Origin: Tessaracoccus sp. MC1679
GTDB taxonomy: Bacteria > Actinomycetota > Actinomycetes > Propionibacteriales > Propionibacteriaceae
Assembly: GCF_014164775.1 (NCBI RefSeq)
Contig: NZ_JACJGB010000005.1
Location: 306,010-370,009 of the forward strand
DNA: 64,000 nt
Reading direction: 5' to 3'
The notes below the pieces were generated by a model. The model was not told the DNA's origin and did not search any database. It was given only the letters and a program-made list of their open reading frames with translations. The position numbers and the translations under genes are program-made. How positions within the stretch are numbered: the stretch's first letter is position 1; each line of letters opens with the position of its first letter. This document shows positions 34,227 to 43,390 of the stretch, in pieces.

Positions 34227-35105
34227 GTGAGCCGAATCCACCCCGTCGTCCTGGTGTTGATCGCCATCGCGTCGGTGCAGTTCGGGGCCGCCCTCGCGAA
34301 GGGCATCTTCGACGCGGCACACCCCGCCACGCTCGCCTTCCTGCGTGCAGCCATCGCCAGCCTCGTGTTCCTGCTCATCGCCCGCCCGCGGGTCTCGGGC
34401 CGGTCCCGAGGGGACTGGCTGGTGGCCACCGGCTACGGGTTGTGCCTGTCCGGGATGAACCTCCTCATCTACCTGAGCATCTCGCGGATCCCGATCGGCC
34501 TCGCCGTCACGCTCGAGTTCGTCGGCCCGCTCGGGTTGGCGGTGCTGGGCTCGCGGCGGGCGGTGGATCTCATCTGGGTGGCGCTGGCCGCCGGCGGCGT
34601 CGTACTGCTGGGCTCAGGCCCGACGGAGCCCGACCTCATCGGCATCGCCCTCGCGCTGGGAGCGGGCGGACTGTGGGCCTGCTACATCGTCCTGGCCGGC
34701 CCGCTCGGCCGCCGCTGGGAGGGCACCAGCGGGCTGACGGTCGGATCGCTGATCGGGGCCGCGGCCCTGGCGGGTCCTGGCGTCGCCCTCGCCGGCGGGT
34801 CCCTGGGAGACCCGCGGGTGCTCGTCGTGATCTCGCTCGTGGCGCTGCTCAGCACCGTCATCCCCTACGGCCTGGAGCTGCGTGCCCGTCGCAGCATCGC
34901 GGCCGGCACGTTCGGCATCCTGATGAGCCTCGAACCGGCAGCGGCGGCACTGTTCGCGTGGGTGGTGCTGGGAGAATTGCTGCACCCGATCGAGTGGTTG
35001 GCGATGGCCGCCGTCATCGCCGCGTCGATCGGGGCCATCCGCACCGCCCGGAGGAGGACACATGACCAAGCCACACGGAGCCACACCGGCGTTGAAGGCG
35101 CTTGA
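34227..35105 (+). CDS. EamA-family (RhtA-like) exporter
   Basis: Drug/metabolite transporter of 292 aa with ten predicted membrane segments in two EamA repeats. The internal GLAVTLEFVGPLGLAVLGSR resembles RhtA, the threonine/homoserine exporter. The GTG at 34227 follows the EIIA gene by 24 bp. Its last 44 bases overlap the ybaK gene in another frame. The substrate is inferred only from RhtA similarity. Confidence 0.85.
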   Translation: MSRIHPVVLVLIAIASVQFGAALAKGIFDAAHPATLAFLRAAIASLVFLLIARPRVSGRSRGDWLVATGYGLCLSGMNLLIYLSISRIPIGLAVTLEFVGPLGLAVLGSRRAVDLIWVALAAGGVVLLGSGPTEPDLIGIALALGAGGLWACYIVLAGPLGRRWEGTSGLTVGSLIGAAALAGPGVALAGGSLGDPRVLVVISLVALLSTVIPYGLELRARRSIAAGTFGILMSLEPAAAALFAWVVLGELLHPIEWLAMAAVIAASIGAIRTARRRTHDQATRSHTGVEGA

Positions 35106-35547
35106 CGCGGCCGGGGTGAGCTACCGGGTGCATGAGTACGTGCACGATCCCCGGGCCACCAGCTTCGGGCTCGAGGCCGCGACCGCCCTCGGGGTGCCGG
35201 CCCGTCGGGTGTTCAAGACGCTGCTCGCCTCCGACGGCGCGGCCTTGGTGGTGGGGGTCGTTCCTGTCGACACCACCCTCGACCTCAAGGCCCTCGCCAC
35301 CGCCGTCGGGGTCAAGCGCCTGGCCATGGCAGCTCCGGCCGTCGCCGAGCGCTCCACCGGCATGATCATCGGCGGCATCAGCCCGCTCGGGCAGAAGCGC
35401 AGCCTGCGCACCGTCGTCGACGCCTCCGCCATGGACCACGACACCGTGCTGGTCTCCGGAGGACGGCGAGGGCTGGATGTGGAGCTGTCGCCCCACGAGC
35501 TGGTCCGGCTGACCGGGGCCTCGGTCGCCGTCATCGCGGCGGGGTAG
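35062..35547 (+). CDS. ybaK: Cys-tRNA(Pro) deacylase, YbaK/EbsC family
   Basis: 161-aa trans-editing factor that removes Cys or other wrong residues from tRNA(Pro). The INS-type domain is clear: ALKALDAAGVSYRVHEYVHD, VFKTLLAS with the conserved Lys, and GGISPLGQKRSLRTVVD. GGAGGAGG precedes the ATG at 35062, which lies inside the preceding transporter gene, a long (44-nt) overlap. Confidence 0.9.
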   Translation: MTKPHGATPALKALDAAGVSYRVHEYVHDPRATSFGLEAATALGVPARRVFKTLLASDGAALVVGVVPVDTTLDLKALATAVGVKRLAMAAPAVAERSTGMIIGGISPLGQKRSLRTVVDASAMDHDTVLVSGGRRGLDVELSPHELVRLTGASVAVIAAG

Positions 35548-35556
35548 TCTCGAGCC

Positions 35557-35841
35557 ATGACGGAGAACCTCACGTTGACCAACAACGCCGCCGCCAACCG
35601 CTACGAGCTCCACCACGGGCACGAGCTCATCGGCCTGATCGACTACCGGATCGACGGGGACGTGGTGGACATGCACCACACCGAGGTGGACCCGGGCCAC
35701 GGGGGCAACGGGCACGGCAACCGGATCGTTGAGTTCGCGCTGAACGACGCCCGCGAGGCGGGGTTCAAGGTCAGGCCCACCTGTCCCTTCGTCGCCAAGT
35801 ACCTCCACCGGCACGAGGACTTCTGGGATCTCCGAGCCTGA
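35557..35841 (+). CDS. Small GNAT-like N-acetyltransferase (YjdJ type)
   Basis: A 94-aa compact acetyltransferase of the Gcn5-related YjdJ family. The core HHTEVDPGHGGNGHGNRIVEFAL matches the acetyl-CoA-binding loop, and the C-terminal VRPTCPFVAKYLHRH is diagnostic. Targets are unknown. Lies 9 nt after ybaK. Confidence 0.9.
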   Translation: MTENLTLTNNAAANRYELHHGHELIGLIDYRIDGDVVDMHHTEVDPGHGGNGHGNRIVEFALNDAREAGFKVRPTCPFVAKYLHRHEDFWDLRA

Positions 35842-35924
35842 CCCGCCCCTGAGGTGACGCCCACGCCGCTGAGGGGCACAATGGGCCCTGATTCACACTG
35901 ACCGTCACACCCGAGGGAGCCCCG

Positions 35925-37961
35925 ATGAGTGGAGCCATCACCATCCGCCGCAACGACGACGCGCAACAGGTGACGCTGACCACCACTACCACGGGCCTGG
36001 ACCTGTTCGGTGATGACCGCAGCGTCGTGGCCATGCGGGTGAGCGGGGAACTTCGTGATCTGGCCGCCGAACTGGTGGAGGGGGACGAGGTGGAGCCGGT
36101 GCTGATCGACAGCCCTGAGGGCCTCAGCATCCTGCGCCACTCCGCAGGGCACGTCACCGCGCAGGCGCTGCAGGGCCTCTTCGTGGACGCCAAGCTCGGC
36201 ATCGGCCCTCCCATCACGGACGGCTTCTACTACGACTTCGCCACCGCCCCCCTCACGCCCGAGGACATTAAGTCCATCGAGAAGCAGATGGGCCAGATCG
36301 TCAAAGAACGCCAGCGCTTCGTCCGCCGAGTCGTCACCGACGACGAGGCCCGCGCCGAGCTCGCGGCCGAGCCATTCAAGCTGGAACTGGTCGCGGACAA
36401 GGGCTCGTCGTCGGACGAGGACGGCTCCAGCGTCGAGGTGGGCGCCGGCGAGCTCACCATTTACGACAACGTCCGACGAGACGGCTCAGTGGCCTGGAAG
36501 GACCTGTGCCGCGGACCCCACGTCCCCCACACGGGCTATCTAGGAAACGGTTGGGCGCTGACCCGCACCTCTGCCGCCTACTGGCGCGGTGACCAGCGCA
36601 ACGCAGGGCTGCAGCGCGTCTACGGCACAGCCTGGCCCTCGAAGGAGGCGCTCCAGGCGTACAAGAACCGCTTGGAGGAGGCAGCCAAGCGTGACCATCG
36701 CAAGCTGGGTGTGGAGTTGGACCTGTTCAGCTTCCACGAAATCGTGGGCTCGGGCCTGCCCCTGTTCCACCCCCGCGGCGGCGTCATCAAGCGGGAAATG
36801 GAGGACTACGTCCGGGCCCGCCACATCGAGGAGGGGTTCGACTACGTCGGCACCCCGCACATCGCCAAGGAAGAACTGTTCTACACCTCCGGACACCTGC
36901 CCTACTACGCCGACGGCATGTTCCCACCGCTGCTGGAGGACGCCGAGCGCGACGAGCAGGGTGTCGTCGTCCGGGGGGGCCAGGCCTACCGCCTCAAGGC
37001 GATGAACTGCCCCATGCACAACCTGATCTTCGCCTCCCGCGGACGCTCCTACCGTGACCTGCCGCTGCGTTTCTTCGAGTTCGGCACCGTCTATCGCGAT
37101 GAGAAGTCCGGCGTCATCCAGGGCCTGACCCGGGTGCGGTCGATCACCCAGGATGATTCGCACAGCTACTGCGCCAAGGAACAGGCGCCGGACGAGGTGC
37201 GCCACCTGCTCAAGTTCGTGCTGTCGCTCCTCAACGACTTCGGCCTCACAGACTCGGTGCTGGAGGTCTCCACCCGCGACGAGGACGGCAAGAAGAAGGA
37301 CAAGTTCATCGGCTCGGACGAGCAGTGGGCCGAGGCGACGGCGGTGCTGGACGAGATCGCGGCCGAGTCCGGTCTCCCCATCGTCGCGGACCCCGGCGGC
37401 GCGGCCTACTACGGCCCCAAGATCTCCATCCAGGCCAAGGACGCCATCGGGCGCACCTGGCAGATGTCGACCATCCAGTACGACTTCAACCAACCTGAGC
37501 GGTTCGGGCTCGAATACACGGCCCCGGACGGCAGCCGCCAGCAGCCGGTGATGATCCATTCGGCCAAGTTCGGTTCCATCGAGCGGTTCATGGGGGTGCT
37601 CATCGAGCACTACGCCGGCGCCTTCCCGGCGTGGCTCTCACCGGTTCAGGTGATTGCCATCCCGGTGGCCGCGGAGTTCGACGAGTACCTGGGCGGCGTT
37701 GTCGCCCAGCTCCGAGCCAGTGGCGTCCGGGTGGACTTCGACGACTCCGATGACCGCTTCGGCAAGAAGATCCGCAACGCGGCCAAGGAGAAGGCTCCCT
37801 TCGTGCTCATCGCTGGTGGCGATGATCGCGACGCAGGCTCGGTGTCATTCCGGTTCCGGGACGGCTCTCAGCGCAACGGCGTGCCCGTGGCGGAGGCGGT
37901 GGCCACCGTCGTGGACTTCATCGCCTCGCGATCGAACACCTCCCCGACGGCCGATGCCTGA
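35925..37961 (+). CDS. thrS: Threonine-tRNA ligase
   Basis: Class II synthetase of 678 aa charging tRNA(Thr). Domains in order: TGS, editing domain with [10 protein letters not shown] and [10 protein letters not shown], catalytic core with zinc ligands Cys (AMNCPMH) and two His ([17 protein letters not shown]), class II motif ERFMG, and a C-terminal anticodon-binding domain. GAGGGAG lies before the ATG. No T-box leader is visible. Overlaps the HIT gene by 8 nt, matching the mycobacterial thrS-HIT order. Confidence 0.96.
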   Translation: MSGAITIRRNDDAQQVTLTTTTTGLDLFGDDRSVVAMRVSGELRDLAAELVEGDEVEPVLIDSPEGLSILRHSAGHVTAQALQGLFVDAKLGIGPPITDGFYYDFATAPLTPEDIKSIEKQMGQIVKERQRFVRRVVTDDEARAELAAEPFKLELVADKGSSSDEDGSSVEVGAGELTIYDNVRRDGSVAWKDLCRGPHVPHTGYLGNGWALTRTSAAYWRGDQRNAGLQRVYGTAWPSKEALQAYKNRLEEAAKRDHRKLGVELDLFSFHEIVGSGLPLFHPRGGVIKREMEDYVRARHIEEGFDYVGTPHIAKEELFYTSGHLPYYADGMFPPLLEDAERDEQGVVVRGGQAYRLKAMNCPMHNLIFASRGRSYRDLPLRFFEFGTVYRDEKSGVIQGLTRVRSITQDDSHSYCAKEQAPDEVRHLLKFVLSLLNDFGLTDSVLEVSTRDEDGKKKDKFIGSDEQWAEATAVLDEIAAESGLPIVADPGGAAYYGPKISIQAKDAIGRTWQMSTIQYDFNQPERFGLEYTAPDGSRQQPVMIHSAKFGSIERFMGVLIEHYAGAFPAWLSPVQVIAIPVAAEFDEYLGGVVAQLRASGVRVDFDDSDDRFGKKIRNAAKEKAPFVLIAGGDDRDAGSVSFRFRDGSQRNGVPVAEAVATVVDFIASRSNTSPTADA

Positions 37962-38496
37962 GTCCGAACCAGAGACCAGCGACGAATTCGCCGGGGTCCC
38001 GGACGCCTTCCAGCGGCTGTGGACCCCGCACCGGATGGTCTACATCAAGGGCGATGGCAAGCCACGCAACAAGGGTGAGTGCCCGTTCTGCTCCTCACCG
38101 CGCCGCGACGATGCCGAGGGCCTCGTCGTGGCGCGCGGCGAGCATGCCTATGTGGTGATGAACCTGTTCCCCTACGCGCCCGGCCACCTCCTCGTGTGCC
38201 CGTACCGTCACGTCGCCGACTACACCGACCTGACTCCTGAAGAGGCCATGGACGTGGCCGCGCTCACGCAGCGGGCGATGACGGTGGTGCGGCGGGTGTC
38301 CCGGCCGGACGGGTTCAACATCGGTATCAACCAGGGGGCTGTGGCCGGCGCCGGCATCGGCATGCACCTTCACCAGCACATCGTGCCGCGCTGGTCCGGC
38401 GATATGAATTTCCTGCCGATCGTGGCGCAGACCAGGGCGCTGCCGCAACTCATCGGTGAGGCCCGCTCCCTGCTCGCCGAGGCCTGGCGGGCCTGA
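37954..38496 (+). CDS. HIT-family AP4A phosphorylase-like protein
   Basis: HIT-domain nucleotide hydrolase/phosphorylase of 180 aa. The triad motif is [12 protein letters not shown], a zinc-type CPFC pair lies near residue 45, and [17 protein letters not shown] is conserved in the Rv2613c-type proteins, which phosphorolyse diadenosine tetraphosphate. ATG at 37954 overlaps thrS; it is followed after 1 nt by patA. Confidence 0.92.
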   Translation: MPESEPETSDEFAGVPDAFQRLWTPHRMVYIKGDGKPRNKGECPFCSSPRRDDAEGLVVARGEHAYVVMNLFPYAPGHLLVCPYRHVADYTDLTPEEAMDVAALTQRAMTVVRRVSRPDGFNIGINQGAVAGAGIGMHLHQHIVPRWSGDMNFLPIVAQTRALPQLIGEARSLLAEAWRA

Positions 38497-38497
38497 G

Positions 38498-39319
38498 GTG
38501 AGGTTCAGCGGCGCGGTCTGGGCGGTCGGTGGCCGGCTCCCGCGCCGATGCGGCGACAAGTTGGCGCGGGTCGTGGCACCGGTGGCCGCGCTGATGCCGC
38601 TCCGAGGAGTTGCTTCCTGGGAAGCCACCATCGAGCGGGCCAACGGGAGACAGCCCACACGCGCCCAGCGTCGCCTGCTCGTGGAGAACTGGCTGCGCAA
38701 TCTGCTGTGGTCGTTGAGTCTGGCGCGGTGGTCCGACGAGGAGGTCATGGCGGTCATCGATATCTCCGCCGGGGATGAGGCCAAACTCCACTCCTCGCTC
38801 GCTGGTCCGGGTCTCGTGGCGGCTCTGCCGCACATGGGTTCCTGGGACTTTGCCGGCGCCTGGGCCGCCCGCGTCGGCATCCGGGTGGTCAGCGTGGCCG
38901 AGCGGCTTCCCGACGGGCTCTTCGAGCGGTTCCGTGACGCCCGGCAGGGCATGGGAATGACGATCTACCCCGTGGACCAACCCGAGCTCATGCACGCCCT
39001 CGCCGACGACATCCGTGCCGGGCGACTGGTATGTCTGCTGAGCGACCGCGATCTCTCATCGCGCGGCCTCCGTGTCACATGGCCAGAGGCCGGTGAGGTG
39101 GGCGTGCCGGCCGGGCCCGCACTGCTCGCAGCCCGCACCGGCGCAGACCTGCGGGTGGTCACCACCGGCTTCCACGGTGGCCGGCTCCGCCTGGAGGTGT
39201 CGGACCCGATCCTTGGCGACAGCCCTGAGGCATTGATGCAGGGCGTCGTGGAGCGGTTCGCGTACGCCGTGCGGCGCAGCCCGGAGAATTGGCTCATGTT
39301 GCGCCGGATGTTCAGGTGA
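38498..39319 (+). CDS. patA: Phosphatidylinositol mannoside acyltransferase (PatA-like)
   Basis: LPLAT-family acyltransferase of 273 aa that acylates PIM mannose in mycobacteria. The HxxxxD catalytic motif is LPHMGSWDF, and GVPAGPALLAARTGADLR follows. The GTG at 38498 lies 1 nt past the HIT gene; it overlaps pimA by 4 nt. In Mycobacterium a phosphatidylinositol-phosphate synthase gene (pgsA1) lies between HIT and patA; here it is absent. Confidence 0.88.
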   Translation: MRFSGAVWAVGGRLPRRCGDKLARVVAPVAALMPLRGVASWEATIERANGRQPTRAQRRLLVENWLRNLLWSLSLARWSDEEVMAVIDISAGDEAKLHSSLAGPGLVAALPHMGSWDFAGAWAARVGIRVVSVAERLPDGLFERFRDARQGMGMTIYPVDQPELMHALADDIRAGRLVCLLSDRDLSSRGLRVTWPEAGEVGVPAGPALLAARTGADLRVVTTGFHGGRLRLEVSDPILGDSPEALMQGVVERFAYAVRRSPENWLMLRRMFR

Positions 39320-40368
39320 GCCTTCGGGTGACGCTCGTCTGCCCCTACTCCCTGGACGAACCAGGGGGTGTGGCCACCCACGTGCTCGGCCTCGCCCGCT
39401 GGCTCCAGAACGAGGGCCACCGCCCCGTCGTGGTGGCACCGGGGGAGCGGGCCCAGGAGTGGGGCGTCCCGGTGACGTTGCTCGGCGCGGCGCACGGGAT
39501 CCGGTTCAACGGCTCGGTCGCCCACCTGGCGATCCGTCCCGCGCAGGCTCGGGTGGCGGCTCAGGCGGTGATGGGCTCCGACGTCGTCCACGTCCACGAG
39601 CCGTTGACGCCAGGGGCGGCCTTTGCTGCGGCCAGGGCGTCGCGGCGCCTGGTTGTCACGCACCACGCCTCCTTCGATCCGGGCCGGGCGGGCGCGCTGA
39701 TCCGACTCAGGGCCGCGCTCCTCCCCGAACGGGTCACCGTTGCGGTCTCGGAGGCGGCCGCCAGGACCGCACACGCCGTCACCGGCATCGAGCCCCTGAT
39801 CATCCCCAACGCCATCACGGCGCCGACGATGCCGCGTGCCGACACCCGCGAACCTGGAGGTCGGCCACTGGTGGTCTTCGTGGGCCGGCTGGACGAGCCA
39901 CGCAAGGGCTATCCACTGTTCGCGACGCTGGCCGACCAGGTACCCGAGGCCGATTTCGCCGCCATCGGTCCGGGGCTGGGGTCCGGGGGCCGGGTGCGCC
40001 AGCTCGGACGCCTCGACGACGCGGCCAAAGCCCTGGTGCTGCAGAAAGCCTCCGTGCTGGTGGCGCCCAACCGGTTCGGGGAGAGCTTCGGCATGATCCT
40101 GGTGGAAGCGCTGGCCCATGGCTGCGCCGTCGTGGCCACGGACCTGCCCGCGTTCCGTGACGTGGTGGACCATCCCGGCTTCGTGTCCTGGTTCCCTGTC
40201 GACGACGTCGCCTCGGCCCGCGTGGCGCTCCGTCGACGCCTCGCGGCACCCGTCGACCCGACGGCGGCAGGTGCGCTCGTCCGTCGCTACACCTGGCCCG
40301 CCGTCGGTCCCCGGATCCTGGATGCGTACGCACTCGTGGCCGGTGCACCCGGCGCTGACGTAGGCTGA
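39316..40368 (+). CDS. pimA: Phosphatidylinositol mannosyltransferase (PimA-like)
   Basis: GT4 glycosyltransferase of 350 aa that adds the first mannose of phosphatidylinositol mannosides. N-terminal CPYSLDEPGGVATHV, HVHEPLTPG, and the C-terminal GDP-mannose site FVGRLDEPRKGYPL and RFGESFGMILVEALAHG (E-x7-E) fit PimA. GTG start at 39316 overlaps patA (GTGA). Part of the thrS-HIT-patA-pimA block. Confidence 0.9.
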   Translation: MSLRVTLVCPYSLDEPGGVATHVLGLARWLQNEGHRPVVVAPGERAQEWGVPVTLLGAAHGIRFNGSVAHLAIRPAQARVAAQAVMGSDVVHVHEPLTPGAAFAAARASRRLVVTHHASFDPGRAGALIRLRAALLPERVTVAVSEAAARTAHAVTGIEPLIIPNAITAPTMPRADTREPGGRPLVVFVGRLDEPRKGYPLFATLADQVPEADFAAIGPGLGSGGRVRQLGRLDDAAKALVLQKASVLVAPNRFGESFGMILVEALAHGCAVVATDLPAFRDVVDHPGFVSWFPVDDVASARVALRRRLAAPVDPTAAGALVRRYTWPAVGPRILDAYALVAGAPGADVG

Positions 40369-40372
40369 GGAC

Positions 40373-40960
40373 GTGCACAGCTCGCCAGTGGTCAAGGAGT
40401 GGGACACCGAAGCCGTCCTCACGGTGCCCAACGTGCTGTCGTTCATCAGGTTGCTGGGAATCCCCGTCTTCTGCTGGCTGATCCTGGCCGGCCACGACCT
40501 CGCCGCCGTCATCATGCTGGCGGTGTTCGGCGTCACGGACTGGTTCGACGGCTACCTCGCGCGGCGGCTCAAGCAGCGAAGCCGGCTGGGCACCCGATTG
40601 GACCCCATCGCGGATCGGCTCTACATCCTCGCCGCGGTGGCGGTGCTCCTGGTCCGCGGCATCGTGCCCTGGTGGTTCCTTCTCATTCTCTTCGCCAGGG
40701 ACGTCATGCTGGCAGCGCTGGTGCCGGTCCTCCGCAGGCACGGGATGCTGGCGCTCCCCGTCAACCTCGCGGGCAAGGCGGGCACCATGCTCCTCCTCCT
40801 CGCGCTACCCCTGATCCTGCTCGGCTCCGCCACCTCCCTGAACCTTGTCTGGGCCCACTACGCGGGTTGGATCCTCGGCGCCCTCGGCGCGGTGGTCTAC
40901 TGGGCCGCCGGACTCCTCTACGTCCGCGCCACGCTGCAGCTGCACAGGGGCGATTCGTGA
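40373..40960 (+). CDS. CDP-alcohol phosphatidyltransferase (PgsA2-like)
   Basis: Membrane enzyme of 195 aa with the CDP-alcohol transferase motif DWFDGYLARR ... G ... DPIADR near residues 57-83 and about six helices. The DPIADR ending resembles glycerol-phosphate or cardiolipin synthases; phosphatidylinositol-phosphate synthases usually show Asp-Ala/Ser-Thr in that place, so this is likely not the inositol enzyme. Position matches Rv1822, ahead of the DUF881 genes. GTG at 40373; overlaps the next gene by GTGA. Confidence 0.85.
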   Translation: MHSSPVVKEWDTEAVLTVPNVLSFIRLLGIPVFCWLILAGHDLAAVIMLAVFGVTDWFDGYLARRLKQRSRLGTRLDPIADRLYILAAVAVLLVRGIVPWWFLLILFARDVMLAALVPVLRRHGMLALPVNLAGKAGTMLLLLALPLILLGSATSLNLVWAHYAGWILGALGAVVYWAAGLLYVRATLQLHRGDS

Positions 40961-41742
40961 GGCGTCCCGACGCCAGCATGAGCCTCCTCACCGACATCCA
41001 GGCCGACGCGCTGGAGCCCGGTTACCGGCAGCAGACGGAGCGGAGGCCCAGCCGCAGCCGGCTCCTCATCGCGGTCGCCCTGGTCAGCGTCCTGGTCACG
41101 GTCGCCGCCCTTCAGACCACCCGCGGCGCGGGAGACATCGCCGCGCAGCGCACAGAACTCCTGGACCGGGTGGCGGCCGCGCGGGCGCGTCAGGACGAGT
41201 TGGCCACCCTCTCAGCTGAGTTGGGGGCCGAAGTGCGCGAACTCAGCGAGCGTGCGCTGGGAGATCCCGTCGAGCGGCAACGCCTCGCCGACGCCGAGTT
41301 GTCGGCAGGCAGCCTCCCAGTGAGCGGTCCCGGCATCGTGGTCACCGTCGATGATGCCCCCGAAGCCACCCAGTCGCAGGGACTGGTGCTCGACAGCGAC
41401 CTCAGCCGCCTGGTCAACGGCCTGTGGGAAGCCGGCGCCGAGGCGGTCTCCATCAACGGGCGCCGGATGAGTGCGCTGACCCCCATCCGGGGGGCGGGGG
41501 CCGCCATCACCGTGGACTTCGTCTCCCTCAGCCCTCCCTACCGGGTGGAGGCCATTGGCGACTCCCGCACCCTCCCGGCCCGCTTCAACGAGACGGCCGC
41601 CGCGGCGTGGTGGCAGTTCCTCACCATGAACTACGGCCTGACCATGGACATCGAAGCCTCCGATGAGGACCTTCAACTGGAAGCCGATCCCGGAATGACC
41701 ATCCGCTATGCCACCACGGCCGGTACCGACGAGGAGAACTGA
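40957..41742 (+). CDS. DUF881 membrane-anchored protein
   Basis: 261-aa protein with one N-terminal membrane helix (about residues 32-48), a coiled-coil region to about 110, and a globular DUF881 domain containing SGPGIVVTVDD and AEAVSINGRR. Homologue of Rv1823 by position. The function is unknown, but the block is tied to cell envelope or division in actinobacteria. GTG at 40957 overlaps the preceding stop; ATG at 40978 is an alternative. Confidence 0.88.
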   Translation: MRRPDASMSLLTDIQADALEPGYRQQTERRPSRSRLLIAVALVSVLVTVAALQTTRGAGDIAAQRTELLDRVAAARARQDELATLSAELGAEVRELSERALGDPVERQRLADAELSAGSLPVSGPGIVVTVDDAPEATQSQGLVLDSDLSRLVNGLWEAGAEAVSINGRRMSALTPIRGAGAAITVDFVSLSPPYRVEAIGDSRTLPARFNETAAAAWWQFLTMNYGLTMDIEASDEDLQLEADPGMTIRYATTAGTDEEN

Positions 41743-41743
41743 C

Positions 41744-42076
41744 GTGTTTGCGATCTTGGGACTGGTGGCAGGGGTGGTCGTGGGACTACTGCTGCAGCCC
41801 ACGTTGCCTCCCGTGCTGGCCCCGTACCTTCCCATTGCCATCGTCGCGGCCTTCGACGCCATCCTCGGCGCGACCCGGGCCTATCTCGAAGGCATCTTCT
41901 CCGATCGGGTGTTCCTGGTCTCCTTCCTCTCCAACGTGGTGATCGCAGGGCTGATCGTCTTTGTCGGGGACCAGATCGGCGTGGGCTCGCAGCTGTCGAC
42001 AGGAGTGGTCGTCGTCCTGGGAATCCGGATCTTCACCAACGCCGCCGCGATCCGACGGGCGCTGCTGCATGCCTGA
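41744..42076 (+). CDS. sbp: Small basic membrane protein (Sbp, DUF1290)
   Basis: 110-aa protein with three hydrophobic helices and the family core YLPIAIVAAFDAILGATRAYLEG followed by FLSNVVIAGLIVFVGDQIG. GAGGAG precedes the GTG at 41744. It stands between two DUF881 genes, as Rv1824 does. Its C-terminus overlaps the next gene by 8 nt. Function unknown. Confidence 0.9.
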   Translation: MFAILGLVAGVVVGLLLQPTLPPVLAPYLPIAIVAAFDAILGATRAYLEGIFSDRVFLVSFLSNVVIAGLIVFVGDQIGVGSQLSTGVVVVLGIRIFTNAAAIRRALLHA

Positions 42077-42818
42077 GACCAAGGCGCGTCGCGCCACGAG
42101 GCAGCAACCGACCGGGCACCTCCGGGCGTTCTTCCGGCCCAGCCGGGGCCAGTTGGTGGCCGGCGTTGCCCTCTTTCTCACCGCCCTCATCGTGGTGCTC
42201 ACCCTTCGCTCCCAGGCCAACCAGCCCGAGTTCGCCAACGTGCGCCAGGCGGATCTGATCCAGCTGCTGGACAACGTCACCGTCGAGACGCGTCGGCTGG
42301 AGGACGAGGTGCGTGAGCTTGAGCAGGCCAGGACGGAGCTCCTCAGCGGCGCTGACAGGGACGAGGCCGCCCGCCTGGAGGCCGCCCGGCGCCTCGAGCA
42401 GGCCCAGATCATCGCCGGCACCATCCCCGTGACCGGCCCAGGGATCCGGATCGAGATCAGGGACCCGCAGGGCCGTGTGGGCGCCGAGTTGCTCCTGGAC
42501 GCCGTGGAGGAACTTCGCGACGCCGGCGCCGAGGTCATCGAGCTCAACGACACCGTCCGGCTCGTGATGCGTTCGTGGTTCAGCACCGACCCCTCGGGAC
42601 GGGTCACCGCCGACGGTGTCGCGCTGGAGGAGCCCTATGTCATCGAGGCGATCGGCGACCCCGCCACCCTCGAGGCCGGCGCCCGGTTCCGTGGGGGTCT
42701 GGTCAGCGAGATCGAGGGCGACAGGGTGGGCGGCCGTGTCCAGATCACACAGTTGGATGCCATCGATATCGACTCCGTGGCCGCACCTGGGGACAACGAG
42801 TTCGCCAGACCGCGGTAA
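42069..42818 (+). CDS. DUF881 membrane-anchored protein
   Basis: Paralogue of the gene at 40957, 249 aa: one membrane helix (about residues 28-46), a coiled coil with heptad-like Glu/Leu-rich sequence (about 60-110), and the DUF881 domain with VTGPGIRIEIRDPQG and AEVIELNDTVRL. Corresponds to Rv1825. Two different DUF881 proteins flanking Sbp suggest a membrane complex. Start ATG at 42069 inside the end of sbp. Confidence 0.88.
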   Translation: MPETKARRATRQQPTGHLRAFFRPSRGQLVAGVALFLTALIVVLTLRSQANQPEFANVRQADLIQLLDNVTVETRRLEDEVRELEQARTELLSGADRDEAARLEAARRLEQAQIIAGTIPVTGPGIRIEIRDPQGRVGAELLLDAVEELRDAGAEVIELNDTVRLVMRSWFSTDPSGRVTADGVALEEPYVIEAIGDPATLEAGARFRGGLVSEIEGDRVGGRVQITQLDAIDIDSVAAPGDNEFARPR

Positions 42819-42901
42819 CGCAGTTGATAGCGGGTGATAAGTTCCTCAGGTAGCGTTGTACGCTCAGCGCCCCACCGATGTCCTAGTGAGGAGTCCCACC
42901 C

Positions 42902-43390
42902 ATGAAGTGCCGACAGTGTGGATCTGAAAGCCCGTCGGAGGCGCGGTTCTGCAGTGTCTGCGGCGCCCCACTCACGGACCCCACCGGTGACACCACCACG
43001 ATGATCCCCGTCACCGCTGACGACAGGCCGGGCGTCGAACTCACCGAGCAGGAGCGCGCCGAGGCCAAGTTGCTGGCCGAAGGGAACGCCCTTCTCGTCG
43101 TCAACCGCGGCCCCGGTGACTCCAGCCGATTCCTCATCGACAGCGACATCACCAACGTGGGCCGGCACCCGGAGTCGGACATCTTCCTCGACGACATCAC
43201 GGTCTCGCGCCACCATGCGAAGTTCGTCCGCAGCGGCGGGAAGCTCTACCTGGAAGACCTGGGAAGCCTGAACGGCACCTACGTCAACCGCACGCTGCTC
43301 GACGGTCGGACCGTGCTGCGCGAGGGCGACGAGATCCAGATCGGGAAGTACCGTGCCACGATCTCGCTGAGCGAGCCCGGTCTGAGCTGA
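42902..43390 (+). CDS. garA: FHA-domain regulator GarA/OdhI-like with zinc ribbon
   Basis: 162-aa regulator of 2-oxoglutarate metabolism in actinobacteria. Residues 3-20 are a zinc ribbon (Cys3, 6, 17, 20), absent from mycobacterial GarA. DTTTMIP at 30-36 stands where GarA has its phosphorylated ETTS site. The FHA domain (about 60-155) shows GRHPESD, SRHHAKF and GSLNGTYVNR. GAGGAG precedes the ATG. In Rv1827's place; the gcvH gene normally before it is missing. Confidence 0.9.
   Translation: MKCRQCGSESPSEARFCSVCGAPLTDPTGDTTTMIPVTADDRPGVELTEQERAEAKLLAEGNALLVVNRGPGDSSRFLIDSDITNVGRHPESDIFLDDITVSRHHAKFVRSGGKLYLEDLGSLNGTYVNRTLLDGRTVLREGDEIQIGKYRATISLSEPGLS

Noticed and set aside
33630..34322. Upstream extension of the GH42 frame across the EIIA gene
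   Set aside because: Antisense to the EIIA gene; the family N-terminus GGDYNPEQW begins right after the ATG at 33629.
35842..35924. T-box leader before thrS
   Set aside because: The gap is only 83 bp and shows no specifier stem or antiterminator pattern.
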